A DNA stretch of 64,000 bases from Arenibacter sp041392165 (GCA_041392165.1 JAWKMN010000002.1:248001-312000), one strand, 5' to 3'; positions 43,806-52,112 are shown, counted from the stretch's first letter. Made by a program: numbers and translations. The notes: generated by a model from the letters alone, not told the origin.

Positions 43806-44066
43806 ATGGCACATAAGAAAGGTGTAGGTAGTTCTAAAAACGGTAGGGAATCGGAATCAAAACGCTTGGGCGTTAAGATTTATGGTGGACAGGCCGCCAT
43901 TGCCGGGAACATCATTGTAAGACAACGTGGTACCAAACATAACCCGGGTGAAAATGTTTATGCCGGAAAAGATCATACCTTGCATGCCAGGGTAGATGGT
44001 CTGGTAAAATTCCAAAAGAAAGCAGGGGGGAAATCCTATGTATCTATAGAGCCATTTGAGGCATAA
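43806..44066 (+). CDS. rpmA: Large ribosomal subunit protein bL27
   Basis: bL27 reaches the peptidyl transferase centre. The 86-residue protein begins MAHKKGVGSSKNGRESESKRLGVK and contains the conserved GNIIVRQRGTKHNPGENVYAGKDHTL. As in most Bacteroidota it has no N-terminal cleavable extension. Second gene of rplU-rpmA; a strong terminator follows. Confidence 0.98.
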   Translation: MAHKKGVGSSKNGRESESKRLGVKIYGGQAAIAGNIIVRQRGTKHNPGENVYAGKDHTLHARVDGLVKFQKKAGGKSYVSIEPFEA

Positions 44067-44089
44067 GATATTTTAGCTTTATAAATATT

Positions 44090-44124
44090 AAAAAACTCTT
44101 TCCAGCTAAGGAAAGAGTTTTTTG
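44090..44124 (+). terminator. Intrinsic terminator after rpmA
   Basis: AAAAAACTCTTTCC pairs with GGAAAGAGTTTTTT (14 bp) around a 6-nt loop, with a T run. Confidence 0.93.
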
Positions 44125-44192
44125 TTTATTGTCCGGTTAATTAATGGTTAAATCCCTGCCTTTGCTGGCTGGGCATGCATGTAGTTTCTTAT

Positions 44193-45296
44193 TTACCACT
44201 TCTGATTTCTAAAATTATTGGCCTTGGCAAAGGCAACGGTTTCCGATAGATAATCCACGAGGTTGTAGTTGGGGATGGGCAAGATGCTCTCTAAAAGGCC
44301 CGTGTCCCATTCATTGGGTTTGGAGGTCATGTAGGGATGCAAATGGAGCCCGATGGTTTCATAGTAAAAAGCTTCCAGTTTTGAGGAAAACCCGGTGGAA
44401 GTATTAATTTGATTTTCGGTAAAACTGAAATTGGAGAACCCCACAACCTTCAAAATTTTGGCAATGCCTTTTTTCATGTTCGTCTCTTTGGAATTAACAA
44501 TGTTCAATTGTTCTATATCCGTAGAAATCACCAGGGCAATTACCTGGGCCGCATAGTCTGTCGGAATTATATTTAATCCTGTGCCCGTTTTGGCAGTAAT
44601 TCGTATAGATTCTTGGGAATTGCTATTGTGAAAGAACTTCGCAAAAAGATAAAATACCATATATTTTGAGATAAAATAATTGGGTCGTTCATTAATATTT
44701 CCCCCTAGAACGCTCGGCCGCAAAATTTGAATCGGAACATTGTTTTCCTTACCGGCCTTCAATAGGAACGTTTCCGAAGCGTGTTTGGAGGCTTCGTAAT
44801 GGTTACGGTAGTTACCGTTCTTAATATGGGTATAATCATTCTGTAATAATCCGCCCGTATTCCCGGCCGCAAATGCCGTACTTATATAAACGAATTTTAC
44901 GATATGATTACAGTAGGCGTGGAATATATCTTTGGTAAACTGTAAATTTTGACGGAATATTTCATCTTTGGCGGCAGGATCCGTAGATAAATTCACAAAC
45001 CCGGCAGAGTGTATAAAATAGTCCAAGGTGTTGTTTTTGAGAAAAATAGCCGGATTTAGTAATTCTTTCGCATCTACGACGATTATTTTTTTCATTACAT
45101 CGGCAAGGTTCTTTTTTACAAAATCCGTTGCAAATTCACTTGATACAATGTTTTTGATACGTTGTTCCGGGCTAACCAAAGTTTTTTTGCGTACAGGGAG
45201 ATATATGGCTTCAATATTGTGGAAGCGAAGTTCCATAAGCGAAAATAATATCCTGGAACCCAAGGTTCCGGTGGCTCCGGTTAAAAGTATGTTCAT
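44193..45296 (-). CDS. NAD(P)-binding extended SDR, thioester-reductase-like
   Basis: The 367-residue protein has the Rossmann motif GATGTLGS at 7-14, FIHSAGFVNLS near 95, the catalytic YEASK (Y and K) near 168 and RPSVLGG near 193, the layout of the fatty acyl-CoA/thioester reductase (NAD_binding_4) branch. The C-terminal 100 residues are less conserved. It may reduce a carrier-bound or CoA-bound acyl group. A phosphopantetheinyl transferase gene 1.6 kb away would be a sensible partner, but ahcY lies between them. Substrate unknown. Confidence 0.8.
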   Translation of the reverse strand: MNILLTGATGTLGSRILFSLMELRFHNIEAIYLPVRKKTLVSPEQRIKNIVSSEFATDFVKKNLADVMKKIIVVDAKELLNPAIFLKNNTLDYFIHSAGFVNLSTDPAAKDEIFRQNLQFTKDIFHAYCNHIVKFVYISTAFAAGNTGGLLQNDYTHIKNGNYRNHYEASKHASETFLLKAGKENNVPIQILRPSVLGGNINERPNYFISKYMVFYLFAKFFHNSNSQESIRITAKTGTGLNIIPTDYAAQVIALVISTDIEQLNIVNSKETNMKKGIAKILKVVGFSNFSFTENQINTSTGFSSKLEAFYYETIGLHLHPYMTSKPNEWDTGLLESILPIPNYNLVDYLSETVAFAKANNFRNQKW

Positions 45297-45319
45297 TAAG
45301 TTGAGGTAGGAAATTAAAA

Positions 45320-45360
45320 ATCAAAATCCTTATCGGTTTGTGATTGATAAGGATTTTGAT
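45320..45360 (-). terminator. Intrinsic terminator of ahcY
   Basis: A perfect 15-bp stem, ATCAAAATCCTTATC at 45320-45334 with its complement at 45346-45360, followed on the minus strand by a T-rich tract. It lies just after the ahcY stop and before the downstream reductase start. Confidence 0.92.
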
Positions 45361-45406
45361 CTGGTATTAAAAAGGATGCTTAAACCTTTCCGATCAAGTT
45401 TGGAAC

Positions 45407-46723
45407 CTAGTACCTGTAATAATCGGGTTTAAAGGGACCTTCAACGCTTACTCCGATATATGCTGCCTGTTCCGGTCTTAAGGTTTCCAATTCCACCCCC
45501 AGTCTGGACAGGTGTAAAGCGGCCACTTTTTCATCCAAATGTTTTGGTAGCATATATACCTCATTGTTGTACTTGTCACTATAGTTCCATAGTTCTATTT
45601 GCGCCAAGGTTTGGTTGGTGAAAGAGTTGCTCATCACAAAACTTGGATGGCCGGTAGCACAACCCAAGTTGACCAATCTGCCTTCTGCCAGAACAATAAT
45701 ATCCTTTCCTTCAAGGGTGTACTTGTCCACTTGCGGTTTTATTTCATCCTTGGTATGGCCGTAATTTTTGTTCAGCCAAGCCATATCTATTTCATTGTCG
45801 AAATGGCCAATATTGCACACTATCACTTTGTCCTTCATCGCTTTAAAATGTTGCGACTGAATAATATCCTTGTTTCCGGTAGTGGTTATAACGATATCGG
45901 CATTTCCAACAACAGTGTCCATTTTTTTTACCTCAAATCCGTCCATAGCGGCCTGTAGGGCGCATATAGGATCAATTTCCGTAACCGTTACTATAGAACC
46001 TGCTCCTTTGAAAGAGGCCGCAGTGCCTTTCCCTACATCGCCATATCCGGCAACTACAACTCTTTTACCTGCAAGCATGGTATCCGTAGCCCTCCTAATG
46101 GCATCTACCGCACTTTCCCTACAACCATATTTGTTATCGAATTTGGATTTGGTAACAGAATCGTTGACATTGATGGCCGGCATGGGTAAAGTTCCTTTTT
46201 TTACCCTCTCATATAGTCTATGGACACCGGTGGTAGTCTCTTCGGAAAGGCCTTTGATACCAGAAGCCAATTCTGGATATTGGTCCAATACCATATTGGT
46301 AAGGTCGCCTCCGTCATCCAAGATCATGTTTAAGGGCTTCCGATCTTCCCCAAAGAACAAAGTTTGTTCAATGGCCCAATTAAACTCTTTTTCGCTCATG
46401 CCCTTCCATGCATATACGGGTATCCCGGCCGCAGCAATGGCGGCCGCAGCCTGATCTTGGGTAGAGAAAATATTACAGGAACTCCAAGTTACCTCTGCAC
46501 CAAGGGCAACCAAAGTTTCAATGAGTACCGCTGTTTGTATGGTCATGTGCAGACACCCGGCAATGCGGGCACCTTTTAGAGGCTGTTCTTTTCCATACTC
46601 TTCCCTTAAGGACATTAGACCGGGCATTTCGGCTTCCGCAAGTTCAATTTCTTTTCTTCCCCATTTGGCCAAGCCAATATCTTTTACCTTATAGGGTACG
46701 TAAGGAATGGTTTTGGTACTCAT
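45407..46723 (-). CDS. ahcY: Adenosylhomocysteinase
   Basis: AhcY splits S-adenosylhomocysteine into adenosine and homocysteine, relieving inhibition of methyltransferases. The 438-residue protein has HMTIQTAVLIETL near 58, the NAD-binding GYGDVGKGTAASFKGAGS near 220, NDSVTKSKFDNKYGCRESAVDAI near 187 (catalytic K, D and C) and the C-terminal KPDYYRY end. It is the full-length form. It has the best minus-strand promoter of the window and a structured leader of about 155 nt. Confidence 0.98.
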   Translation of the reverse strand: MSTKTIPYVPYKVKDIGLAKWGRKEIELAEAEMPGLMSLREEYGKEQPLKGARIAGCLHMTIQTAVLIETLVALGAEVTWSSCNIFSTQDQAAAAIAAAGIPVYAWKGMSEKEFNWAIEQTLFFGEDRKPLNMILDDGGDLTNMVLDQYPELASGIKGLSEETTTGVHRLYERVKKGTLPMPAINVNDSVTKSKFDNKYGCRESAVDAIRRATDTMLAGKRVVVAGYGDVGKGTAASFKGAGSIVTVTEIDPICALQAAMDGFEVKKMDTVVGNADIVITTTGNKDIIQSQHFKAMKDKVIVCNIGHFDNEIDMAWLNKNYGHTKDEIKPQVDKYTLEGKDIIVLAEGRLVNLGCATGHPSFVMSNSFTNQTLAQIELWNYSDKYNNEVYMLPKHLDEKVAALHLSRLGVELETLRPEQAAYIGVSVEGPFKPDYYRY

Positions 46724-46765
46724 AAACTTTCTTTTTGTTATTGATAGTTGTACGTATTATTGAAT

Positions 46766-46840
46766 AAAAAAATGGAGGTAAGGATCAAAAATAAGGTAAA
46801 TGAAGAATATCTTCGATTAACCTATTTCATCTCCTTTTTT
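46766..46840 (-). promoter_or_regulatory. Structured leader of ahcY, possible attenuator or riboswitch
   Basis: On the mRNA strand AAAAAAGGAG (46840-46831) can pair with CTCC-A-TTTTTT (46777-46766), enclosing a long imperfect hairpin formed by 46789-46806 and 46810-46827 (GAAGA/TCTTC at the tip, AGG/CCT further out). The outer stem ends in seven Ts, as in a terminator. No known SAM or SAH aptamer consensus is recognised. Confidence 0.4.
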
Positions 46841-46885
46841 ATTTTTATTTTAGTATTGGAACAATTTTATATTTTTTTGCATTTG

Positions 46886-46914
46886 CAAAGGTAGTAATAA
46901 CTTAAATAATCCAA
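46886..46914 (-). promoter_or_regulatory. Promoter of ahcY
   Basis: On the minus strand TTG (46914-46912) and TACCTTTG (46893-46886) are 18 nt apart. The -33 box overlaps the start codon of the divergent phosphopantetheinyl transferase gene at 46914. Confidence 0.7.
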
Positions 46915-47546
46915 TGCCTCTTTATAAAACAATAACAGTTGGTGACAATGCCAAGGTCTTGATTTGGAAAGTTGAAGAATCGGAATCCCAACTTTCCGAA
47001 GGTGTTGTACTTACACCCCACTGTCAGAAGCGAATGACCGGCATGAGATCGGAATTGCATAGAAGGGGTTTTTTGAGCATTAGACATTTAATGGCGGTAG
47101 AGGGCTATGTTGATCACGATCTGTTTTACGACGAGGCTGGCAAACCACATTTGACCGATGGTAAGTTCATCTCCATAACGCATTCCCATGAATTTACGGG
47201 AATTATTATTTCGGACACCAAAGAGGTAGGGATAGATATAGAAATGCAACGCGATAAAATTCTTAGGATTGCCAACAAATATACTCCTTTGGAGGAGTAT
47301 AAAACCGTTGCCAATGCGGATGCCCTGATAAGAAAACTTACCATTGTATGGGGTGCCAAGGAATCCTTGTACAAAATATATGCCCAACACGGGCTAAGTT
47401 TTTTACACCATATAGATATTACGGATTTTTCCTTATCCGACTCCGAGACTACGGGTACCATTCTCTACAAGGGAAAAACTTCCCATTACGATATTCTATT
47501 TTTGGAGTTCGAGGGCTATACCTGTGTGTATGCCATTAAAAATTAA
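46914..47546 (+). CDS. 4'-phosphopantetheinyl transferase superfamily protein
   Basis: These enzymes attach the phosphopantetheine arm of CoA to carrier proteins. The 210-residue length and motifs point to the Sfp-like type: SITHSHEFTGIIIS near 95, the magnesium-binding VGIDIE near 105-110 (D and E) and WGAKESLYKIY near 145. No carrier-protein gene is adjacent. Its start codon overlaps the -33 box of divergent ahcY, so expression of the two may interfere. Confidence 0.88.
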   Translation: MPLYKTITVGDNAKVLIWKVEESESQLSEGVVLTPHCQKRMTGMRSELHRRGFLSIRHLMAVEGYVDHDLFYDEAGKPHLTDGKFISITHSHEFTGIIISDTKEVGIDIEMQRDKILRIANKYTPLEEYKTVANADALIRKLTIVWGAKESLYKIYAQHGLSFLHHIDITDFSLSDSETTGTILYKGKTSHYDILFLEFEGYTCVYAIKN

Positions 47547-47760
47547 TGGCCGAGCCCAAACACCGCTTTCAAAATTCAATAAGCAAATATCACAGTTCAC
47601 TTGGCCTGGGCTAAACGGCTTAATCGGTAATTAATTTCCTGACATTGATATTGGGGAGTATTTTAGCCGATAGATCCTAAAATTTTAACAGGAAAACTTA
47701 TTTTTGAGTCATCTTGATGGAACATTCCCTTAAATAATAACCTATAGATATAACCTGATT
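47547..47760. other. Gap between the transferase and pnuC region
   Basis: About 214 bp with no clear hairpin or riboswitch. I looked for a TPP aptamer because pnuC-like genes are often so controlled in Bacteroidota, and did not find its conserved segments. Confidence 0.4.
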
Positions 47761-47853
47761 ATGGCAGCTGCCGATAAAGGAGGTATATTTCATTTTAATG
47801 CTCCAGAAAAGAGGTTGGTTATCAGTAGGAATAATAAAATTGGCCAGAGGTAA
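47761..47853 (+). CDS. Possible 30-residue leader ORF before pnuC
   Basis: ATG at 47761 opens 31 codons ending in TAA at 47853, two bases before the pnuC start. The product (MAAADKGGIFHFNAPEKRLV...) has no signal or membrane segment. The tight spacing would permit translational coupling, but the frame may be fortuitous. Confidence 0.2.
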   Translation: MAAADKGGIFHFNAPEKRLVISRNNKIGQR

Positions 47854-47855
47854 TT

Positions 47856-48494
47856 ATGAGCCCTATTTTTGATTGGATTTTTGCCCAATACCAAGATACT
47901 CCTTCCCATTTGATAATTTTGGAAATGGTAGGGGTGTTTTTTGGATTTTTAAGTGTTTGGTATTCCATGAGGGAAAACATCCTGGTTTTCCCTACGGGAA
48001 TCATTAGCACCGGCCTGTTCGTATATATTCTTTATGTTTTTGGGTTGTTGGGAGATATGTTGATCAATGCCTATTATTTCGCCATGAGTGCCTACGGATG
48101 GTATAGGTGGACAAGAAAGGTAGATGAGGCCCATTTTATTCCGATAACGACCACGACTTCCAAAGAGAAAAAATGGACGGTCGTTTTATTTGTGGCCACT
48201 ATTTTATTTGTTGTTTTGGTATATGTAGTATTCGATACGTTGGATAGTTGGACAGCTTATGTAGATGCCCTTACAACTGCTGTGTTCTTTGTGGGAATGT
48301 GGCTCATGGCTAAGAAAAAGCTTGAGAATTGGGCATATTGGATCATCGGCGATGTAATATCCGTTCCACTATATTTTTATAAAGGACTTATATTTACATC
48401 TTTGCAATATTTATTGTTCACTGTAATTGCCATTTTTGGATACCTTGCATGGAAGAAAAGTTTAGACAAGAACCCTCAAGTATTGTTAAAGTAG
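47856..48494 (+). CDS. pnuC: PnuC-type nicotinamide riboside transporter
   Basis: PnuC is a facilitator of the SWEET-like fold that admits nicotinamide riboside, which is then trapped by phosphorylation. The 212-residue protein has seven predicted membrane helices and conserved blocks EMVGVFFGFLSVWYSMRENILVFPTGI, NAYYFAMSAYGWYRWTR and NWAYWIIGDVISVPLYFYKGL. The overlapping kinase gene downstream supports nicotinamide riboside as substrate over thiamin. The final 46 bp overlap that gene. Confidence 0.9.
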   Translation: MSPIFDWIFAQYQDTPSHLIILEMVGVFFGFLSVWYSMRENILVFPTGIISTGLFVYILYVFGLLGDMLINAYYFAMSAYGWYRWTRKVDEAHFIPITTTTSKEKKWTVVLFVATILFVVLVYVVFDTLDSWTAYVDALTTAVFFVGMWLMAKKKLENWAYWIIGDVISVPLYFYKGLIFTSLQYLLFTVIAIFGYLAWKKSLDKNPQVLLK

Positions 48495-49012
48495 TGCTAT
48501 TTGGTCCGGAATCTACGGGTAAAACAACACTGTCCCGGGAATTGGCCAAACATTACAATACCGAGTGGGTACCGGAATATGCACGGGAATATCTTCAGGA
48601 TAAATGGGACAAAGAAGGAAAAACCTGTGAACCTAAGGATTTATTGCCTATAGCTGAAGGGCAGATGAAATTGGAAAATACGCTCACCAAAAAGGCCAAT
48701 GAAATTTTAATATGCGATACCGATCTTTTGGAGACCAAAGTATATTCCGAAGCCTATTATTTGGGCTATTGTGATCCGGTCTTGGAAGCCTCCGCATTAC
48801 AAAATAGCTATGATCTCTATTTTCTTACCTATATAGACATTCCGTGGGAAAAGGATGATTTAAGGGATAAGCCAAATGATCGTGAACGAATGTTTCTTTA
48901 TTTCAAGGATACATTGGAAAAATATAACAGGAATTTTGTTATCTTAAAGGGTGATAAAAAATCAAGGCTGGCAACGGCCCGGAACTATATTAATCAACTA
49001 TTGGGAAAATAA
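48449..49012 (+). CDS. NadR-like nicotinamide riboside kinase
   Basis: The 187-residue P-loop protein has Walker A GPESTGKTT near 19-27, YAREYL near 45 and DTDLLETKVYSEAYYLG near 92, matching the ribosylnicotinamide kinase domain of NadR. It lacks the N-terminal adenylyltransferase and HTH of E. coli NadR. It would phosphorylate imported nicotinamide riboside to NMN for NAD salvage. It overlaps pnuC by 46 bp and shares one base (TAATG) with the next gene, so the three genes are one coupled operon. Confidence 0.88.
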   Translation: MEEKFRQEPSSIVKVVLFGPESTGKTTLSRELAKHYNTEWVPEYAREYLQDKWDKEGKTCEPKDLLPIAEGQMKLENTLTKKANEILICDTDLLETKVYSEAYYLGYCDPVLEASALQNSYDLYFLTYIDIPWEKDDLRDKPNDRERMFLYFKDTLEKYNRNFVILKGDKKSRLATARNYINQLLGK

Positions 49013-50550
49013 TGGAATTAACGGAAGCAGACAAAAGACAATTGGAAAAGAAGGGTATATCCAAGGAAAAAGTTCTTGGTCAGATCGAAACATTTAAGGA
49101 GGGTATTCCTTTTGTGAGACTGGAAAAGGCCGCGGTAGTATCCGATGGAATTTCCAGATTTTCCGAGGCGGAGGAGCAAATGTTTATAAAGATTTTTGAG
49201 GATGCAAAAAAGAAGGTTTCACTTCTGAAATTTGTGCCTGCTTCCGGTGCCGCTTCCCGAATGTTCAAGGCGATGTTCAATTTCCTGGACACCTATGACC
49301 CCAAAACGGAAACATTTGGGGCCTATCTGGAGAGGACTAAGGACAAGGATGTTAAGGCTTTTTTTGATGGATATCAAAATTTTGCCTTTTATGATCTTAT
49401 TCAAGATAGGATAGCCGGTAAAACAAGCTCCGTAGATGAGGAAAAGTATCTATTTGTTAAGGAGATGTTATTGCCCGAAGGTCTGGATTTCGGATTTTAC
49501 CCAAAAGGTCTTTTGCCCTTTCACGACTATGGTGGGTATAGTGCCACACCTTTCGAGGAACATTTAAAAGAGGCTGTTGCTTATGCCCGGGGCAACAACG
49601 GGGCAAATCTACATTTTACTATTTCCGAGCAGCATGGCGAAATGTTCAAGAAGGAATTTGAGAAGGTCGGGGAGCGTGTGGCAAAGGAGACAAAAACTTC
49701 CTTTACGGTAAATTATTCCTTTCAGAAACCTTCCACGGACACTATTGCGGTAACTTTGGACAATAAGCCGTTCAGAAATTCGGATGGATCCCTCTTGTTC
49801 AGACCGGCTGGTCATGGGTCTTTGGTTGAAAACCTAAACGAACAGGATGCCGATATTATTTTTATAAAGAATATCGATAATGTAGTGGTTCCTAGATTTT
49901 CCGACGATGTTGCCAGAAGCAAAAAGATATTGGCCGGATTGCTTTTGGAATTACAGAGCAAGGCTTTTGAATATGCCAAGATACTTGACGGGGATAATTT
50001 AACTTCCGAAATATTGGAGAGTATTAAAATGTTTTTGGAAAGGGAGTTAAATGTCCGTTTCTCAGATACATTTGGGGGTTTTAGTATTGGGCAGCAAATA
50101 GAAGTATTAAAGGATAAGATAAACCGTCCTATTCGAATTTGTGGTATGGTCAAGAATGAAGGCGAACCCGGTGGCGGTCCATTTTGGATACGGGATGCCC
50201 AGGATCATATTTCACTTCAAATTATTGAATCTGCGCAAGTGGATATGGGCAATCCCGTACAGATCGATATACTGAAGGGCGCTACCCATTTTAATCCGGT
50301 AGATTTGGTATGTGGGGTTCGGAATTATAAGGGGGAGAAATTTAATTTACTCAATTTTGTAGATGCAAAACAGGGATTTATTACACAAAAAACCAAGGAA
50401 GGCAAGGATTTAAAGGCTTTGGAACTGCCTGGTCTATGGAACGGTACCATGGCCTTTTGGAATACTATTTTTGTGGAGGTTCCCTTGGAAACCTTCAATC
50501 CCGTAAAAACGGTGAACGACCTACTTAAACCCGCACATCAGGTAAAATAG
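49012..50550 (+). CDS. DUF4301 family protein
   Basis: The 512-residue soluble protein fits DUF4301. FVPASGAASRMFKAM near 72 and RPAGHGSLVENLNEQDADIIFIKNIDNV near 265 resemble the nucleotide- and substrate-binding loops of UDP-sugar pyrophosphorylases, so a nucleotidyltransferase fold is a reasonable guess. YPKGLLPFHDYG near 160 is another conserved family block. No activity is established to my knowledge. It overlaps the kinase gene by one base, which ties it to NAD salvage or simply to the same transcript. Confidence 0.85.
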   Translation: MELTEADKRQLEKKGISKEKVLGQIETFKEGIPFVRLEKAAVVSDGISRFSEAEEQMFIKIFEDAKKKVSLLKFVPASGAASRMFKAMFNFLDTYDPKTETFGAYLERTKDKDVKAFFDGYQNFAFYDLIQDRIAGKTSSVDEEKYLFVKEMLLPEGLDFGFYPKGLLPFHDYGGYSATPFEEHLKEAVAYARGNNGANLHFTISEQHGEMFKKEFEKVGERVAKETKTSFTVNYSFQKPSTDTIAVTLDNKPFRNSDGSLLFRPAGHGSLVENLNEQDADIIFIKNIDNVVVPRFSDDVARSKKILAGLLLELQSKAFEYAKILDGDNLTSEILESIKMFLERELNVRFSDTFGGFSIGQQIEVLKDKINRPIRICGMVKNEGEPGGGPFWIRDAQDHISLQIIESAQVDMGNPVQIDILKGATHFNPVDLVCGVRNYKGEKFNLLNFVDAKQGFITQKTKEGKDLKALELPGLWNGTMAFWNTIFVEVPLETFNPVKTVNDLLKPAHQVK

Positions 50551-50625
50551 GTTTTGGGCCACATTTTGGATCGGCTACCACTTTGGTTCCCAGATAATTT
50601 CTATGTCGAACATCTTAGTTGGTGT

Positions 50626-50662
50626 TCCCAAAAAGTGTGTAATAATTATACACTTTTTGGGA
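50626..50662. terminator. Terminator-like hairpin after the DUF4301 gene
   Basis: TCCCAAAAAGTGT (50626-50638) pairs perfectly with its complement at 50650-50662 around an 11-nt loop. The stem itself carries A and T runs, but no separate T tract follows. Confidence 0.6.
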
Positions 50663-50665
50663 TGC

Positions 50666-50728
50666 TATACATCTTTATACATTTACAATAATTGTAGGAA
50701 ATATTTAAACAATTGATTATGAGTATAT
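50666..50728 (+). promoter_or_regulatory. Promoter region of the first small paralog
   Basis: TATACAT occurs at 50666 and again 10 bp later, followed after about 40 bp by TTTAAACAATTGATTATGA (50704-50722). This second block matches the corresponding blocks before the other two paralogs. Confidence 0.4.
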
Positions 50729-50852
50729 TAAAAAATAATAGTGTTTAAATGTTCATGTTGGTACAATTTTCTCTCTATGTTCTGTGAGAAAAAAATAGTA
50801 TTCACACAAAATATTGGAGATATGAAATGAGCCATAACAAAAAGTTGATCCC

Positions 50853-50930
50853 TCCCGATAATTATCGGGACGAAATGTTTAATGGTGAATTACATATGAC
50901 CAATAAAAAACCTGTCTGCCGAACAGGCAG
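50853..50930. repeat. Two REP-like palindromes before the first small paralog
   Basis: TCCCGATAATTATCGGGA (50853-50870) is a perfect 18-base palindrome. CCTGTCTGCCGAACAGGCAGG (50911-50931, given here as its two arms CCTGT/ACAGG and CTGCC/GGCAG) can form two exclusive hairpins. Both types recur between genes in flavobacterial genomes, as far as I recall. They lie in the 5' UTR of the next gene. Confidence 0.55.
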
Positions 50931-50948
50931 GCAATAAAATTTAAACAG

Positions 50949-51260
50949 ATGAAGAATGATATGAAAAGTTTGGTTTTCGCCACAGCTCTGGCAATGGGAA
51001 GTTTAAGTCCGGTTTTGGCATCCCCTCCCATATTTCACGATGGAATTATGGAAATGATCATTGCCCAAGAGTTTACCGAAATAAACCTTGATCAATTACC
51101 GGCCACAATTACAAATTCTTTGGAGAAGGATCATGCTGGAGCCGTAATAAACAAGGCATATGTAAATGAGGAAGCGGTATATAAGCTGGAGGTTACTTTT
51201 TCCGATGGCACCAATTCCGAATTATATGTCGATGCTGAAGGCAACTGGATAGATATGTAG
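50949..51260 (+). CDS. Small exported PepSY-like protein, paralog 1 of 3
   Basis: The 103-residue protein has a signal peptide (about 1-24). The mature domain of about 75 residues begins with EFTEINLDQLPATITNSLEKD and ends INKAYVNEEAVYKLEVTFSDGTNSELYVDAEGNWIDM-like beta strands: a helix followed by three strands, as in PepSY/BLIP-type small folds. Two paralogs follow in tandem with about 270-340 bp spacing, each with its own promoter and terminator. Function unknown; a periplasmic inhibitor or a sensor ligand are both possible. Confidence 0.78.
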   Translation: MKNDMKSLVFATALAMGSLSPVLASPPIFHDGIMEMIIAQEFTEINLDQLPATITNSLEKDHAGAVINKAYVNEEAVYKLEVTFSDGTNSELYVDAEGNWIDM

Positions 51261-51291
51261 TACATGGATGGTATAACGTATTTGAATTAGT

Positions 51292-51317
51292 AGGGCTACC
51301 TTATGGTGGTCCTTTTT
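51292..51317 (+). terminator. Terminator of paralog 1
   Basis: AGGGCTACC pairs with GGTGGTCCT (two G-U pairs) around TTAT, followed by five Ts. Confidence 0.75.
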
Positions 51318-51405
51318 CATTTTATAATATGCGGTTTTTCAAGGTGTTAGTGTTTCTATCAGCTGAGGCCATGGTGTGTAATTTTAACACAATCCAAGTG
51401 TTGGG

Positions 51406-51467
51406 TACCCAGTATTACCCAGTTATATGAATAGCAAATTGTTTATATAAACAGTTGATTATAAAAT
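51406..51467 (+). promoter_or_regulatory. Promoter region of the second small paralog with direct repeats
   Basis: TACCCAGTATTACCCAGTT (51406-51424) is a direct repeat of TACCCAGT with a 10-bp period. TATAAACAGTTGATTATAA follows at about 51446-51464. Both blocks recur before paralog 3. Direct repeats one helical turn apart suggest a regulator binding on one face of the DNA. Confidence 0.5.
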
Positions 51468-51538
51468 AAATATGGTTATTTGTTGATTTTGGTATTGTTT
51501 TTCCATGGATAAGGGTAGTAATTATTAAAGTTAGGAAC

Positions 51539-51841
51539 ATGAGAAAGTTATTTTTTGGAATTGTATTATCAATAGCAGGTTTAACCGCCTGTGCACAGGA
51601 GAATAAAGTAGTAAAGGGCAGGGTTACGGAAATAAACGTTGCCCAAGATAAATTCTCCGAAATAGGACCGGAAGAATTGCCCGTGGCAGTGATCAAGGCC
51701 ATAGAGACTTATTATCCTACTGCCAAAATCAACAAGGCTTTTGTTAACAATTCCCAACAATTCAGGTTGGATCTAATTTTGAAGGAGGGTAATAGAGGTA
51801 CTATATATGCCGATAAGGACGGGGATTGGATAGAGAGATAG
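51539..51841 (+). CDS. Small exported PepSY-like protein, paralog 2 of 3
   Basis: The 100-residue protein has a signal sequence with a possible lipobox (LTAC at 16-19), so unlike its siblings it may be lipid-anchored. The mature part repeats the family plan: DKFSEIGPEELPVAVIKAIETYYPTAKINKAF, then FRLDLILKEGNRGTIYADKDGDW. It is the most diverged member in the last strand (ILKEGNRG). Single-gene transcript. Confidence 0.78.
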   Translation: MRKLFFGIVLSIAGLTACAQENKVVKGRVTEINVAQDKFSEIGPEELPVAVIKAIETYYPTAKINKAFVNNSQQFRLDLILKEGNRGTIYADKDGDWIER

Positions 51842-51872
51842 GATCTGCCCAATATAATATTATATGTACCAT

Positions 51873-51906
51873 AAAAATGGGATTGTTTTAACGATCCCAT
51901 TTTTTG
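51873..51906 (+). terminator. Terminator of paralog 2
   Basis: AAAAATGGGAT pairs with ATCCCATTTTT around a 10-nt loop and ends in Ts. Confidence 0.9.
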
Positions 51907-52025
51907 TTTATGTATGTCAGGGAAGGTGTTCATCAACTAGTGAAATCATTTTATCGGCCAAATTATTAAGATAGGGAACCTGTTTTTGGAATTTTAAAAG
52001 GATATACAAAAGAGTGTTTAGTTTT

Positions 52026-52112
52026 TACCCATTAAAAGGGTCCGATACCCAATAATACACAGTTCAATTTTTTACACATTTCTTGTAACATGTATATTTA
52101 CAGTTATTTACG
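52026..52112 (+). promoter_or_regulatory. Promoter region of the third small paralog with phased repeats
   Basis: TACCCATTAA at 52026 and TACCCAATAA at 52046 are exactly 20 bp apart, with TACACAGTT at 52056, so three related half-sites fall on a 10-bp phase. TATATTTACAGTTATTTACGA (about 52092-52111) corresponds to the -7 and start region of paralogs 1 and 2. Confidence 0.5.

Noticed and set aside
45870..46454. 194-codon plus-strand ORF opposite ahcY
   Set aside because: Antisense shadow of a highly conserved gene.
47547..47855. Riboswitch before pnuC
   Set aside because: No CTGAGA, ACCC and GAACCTG series or other known aptamer pattern; a nicotinamide role is better supported than thiamin.
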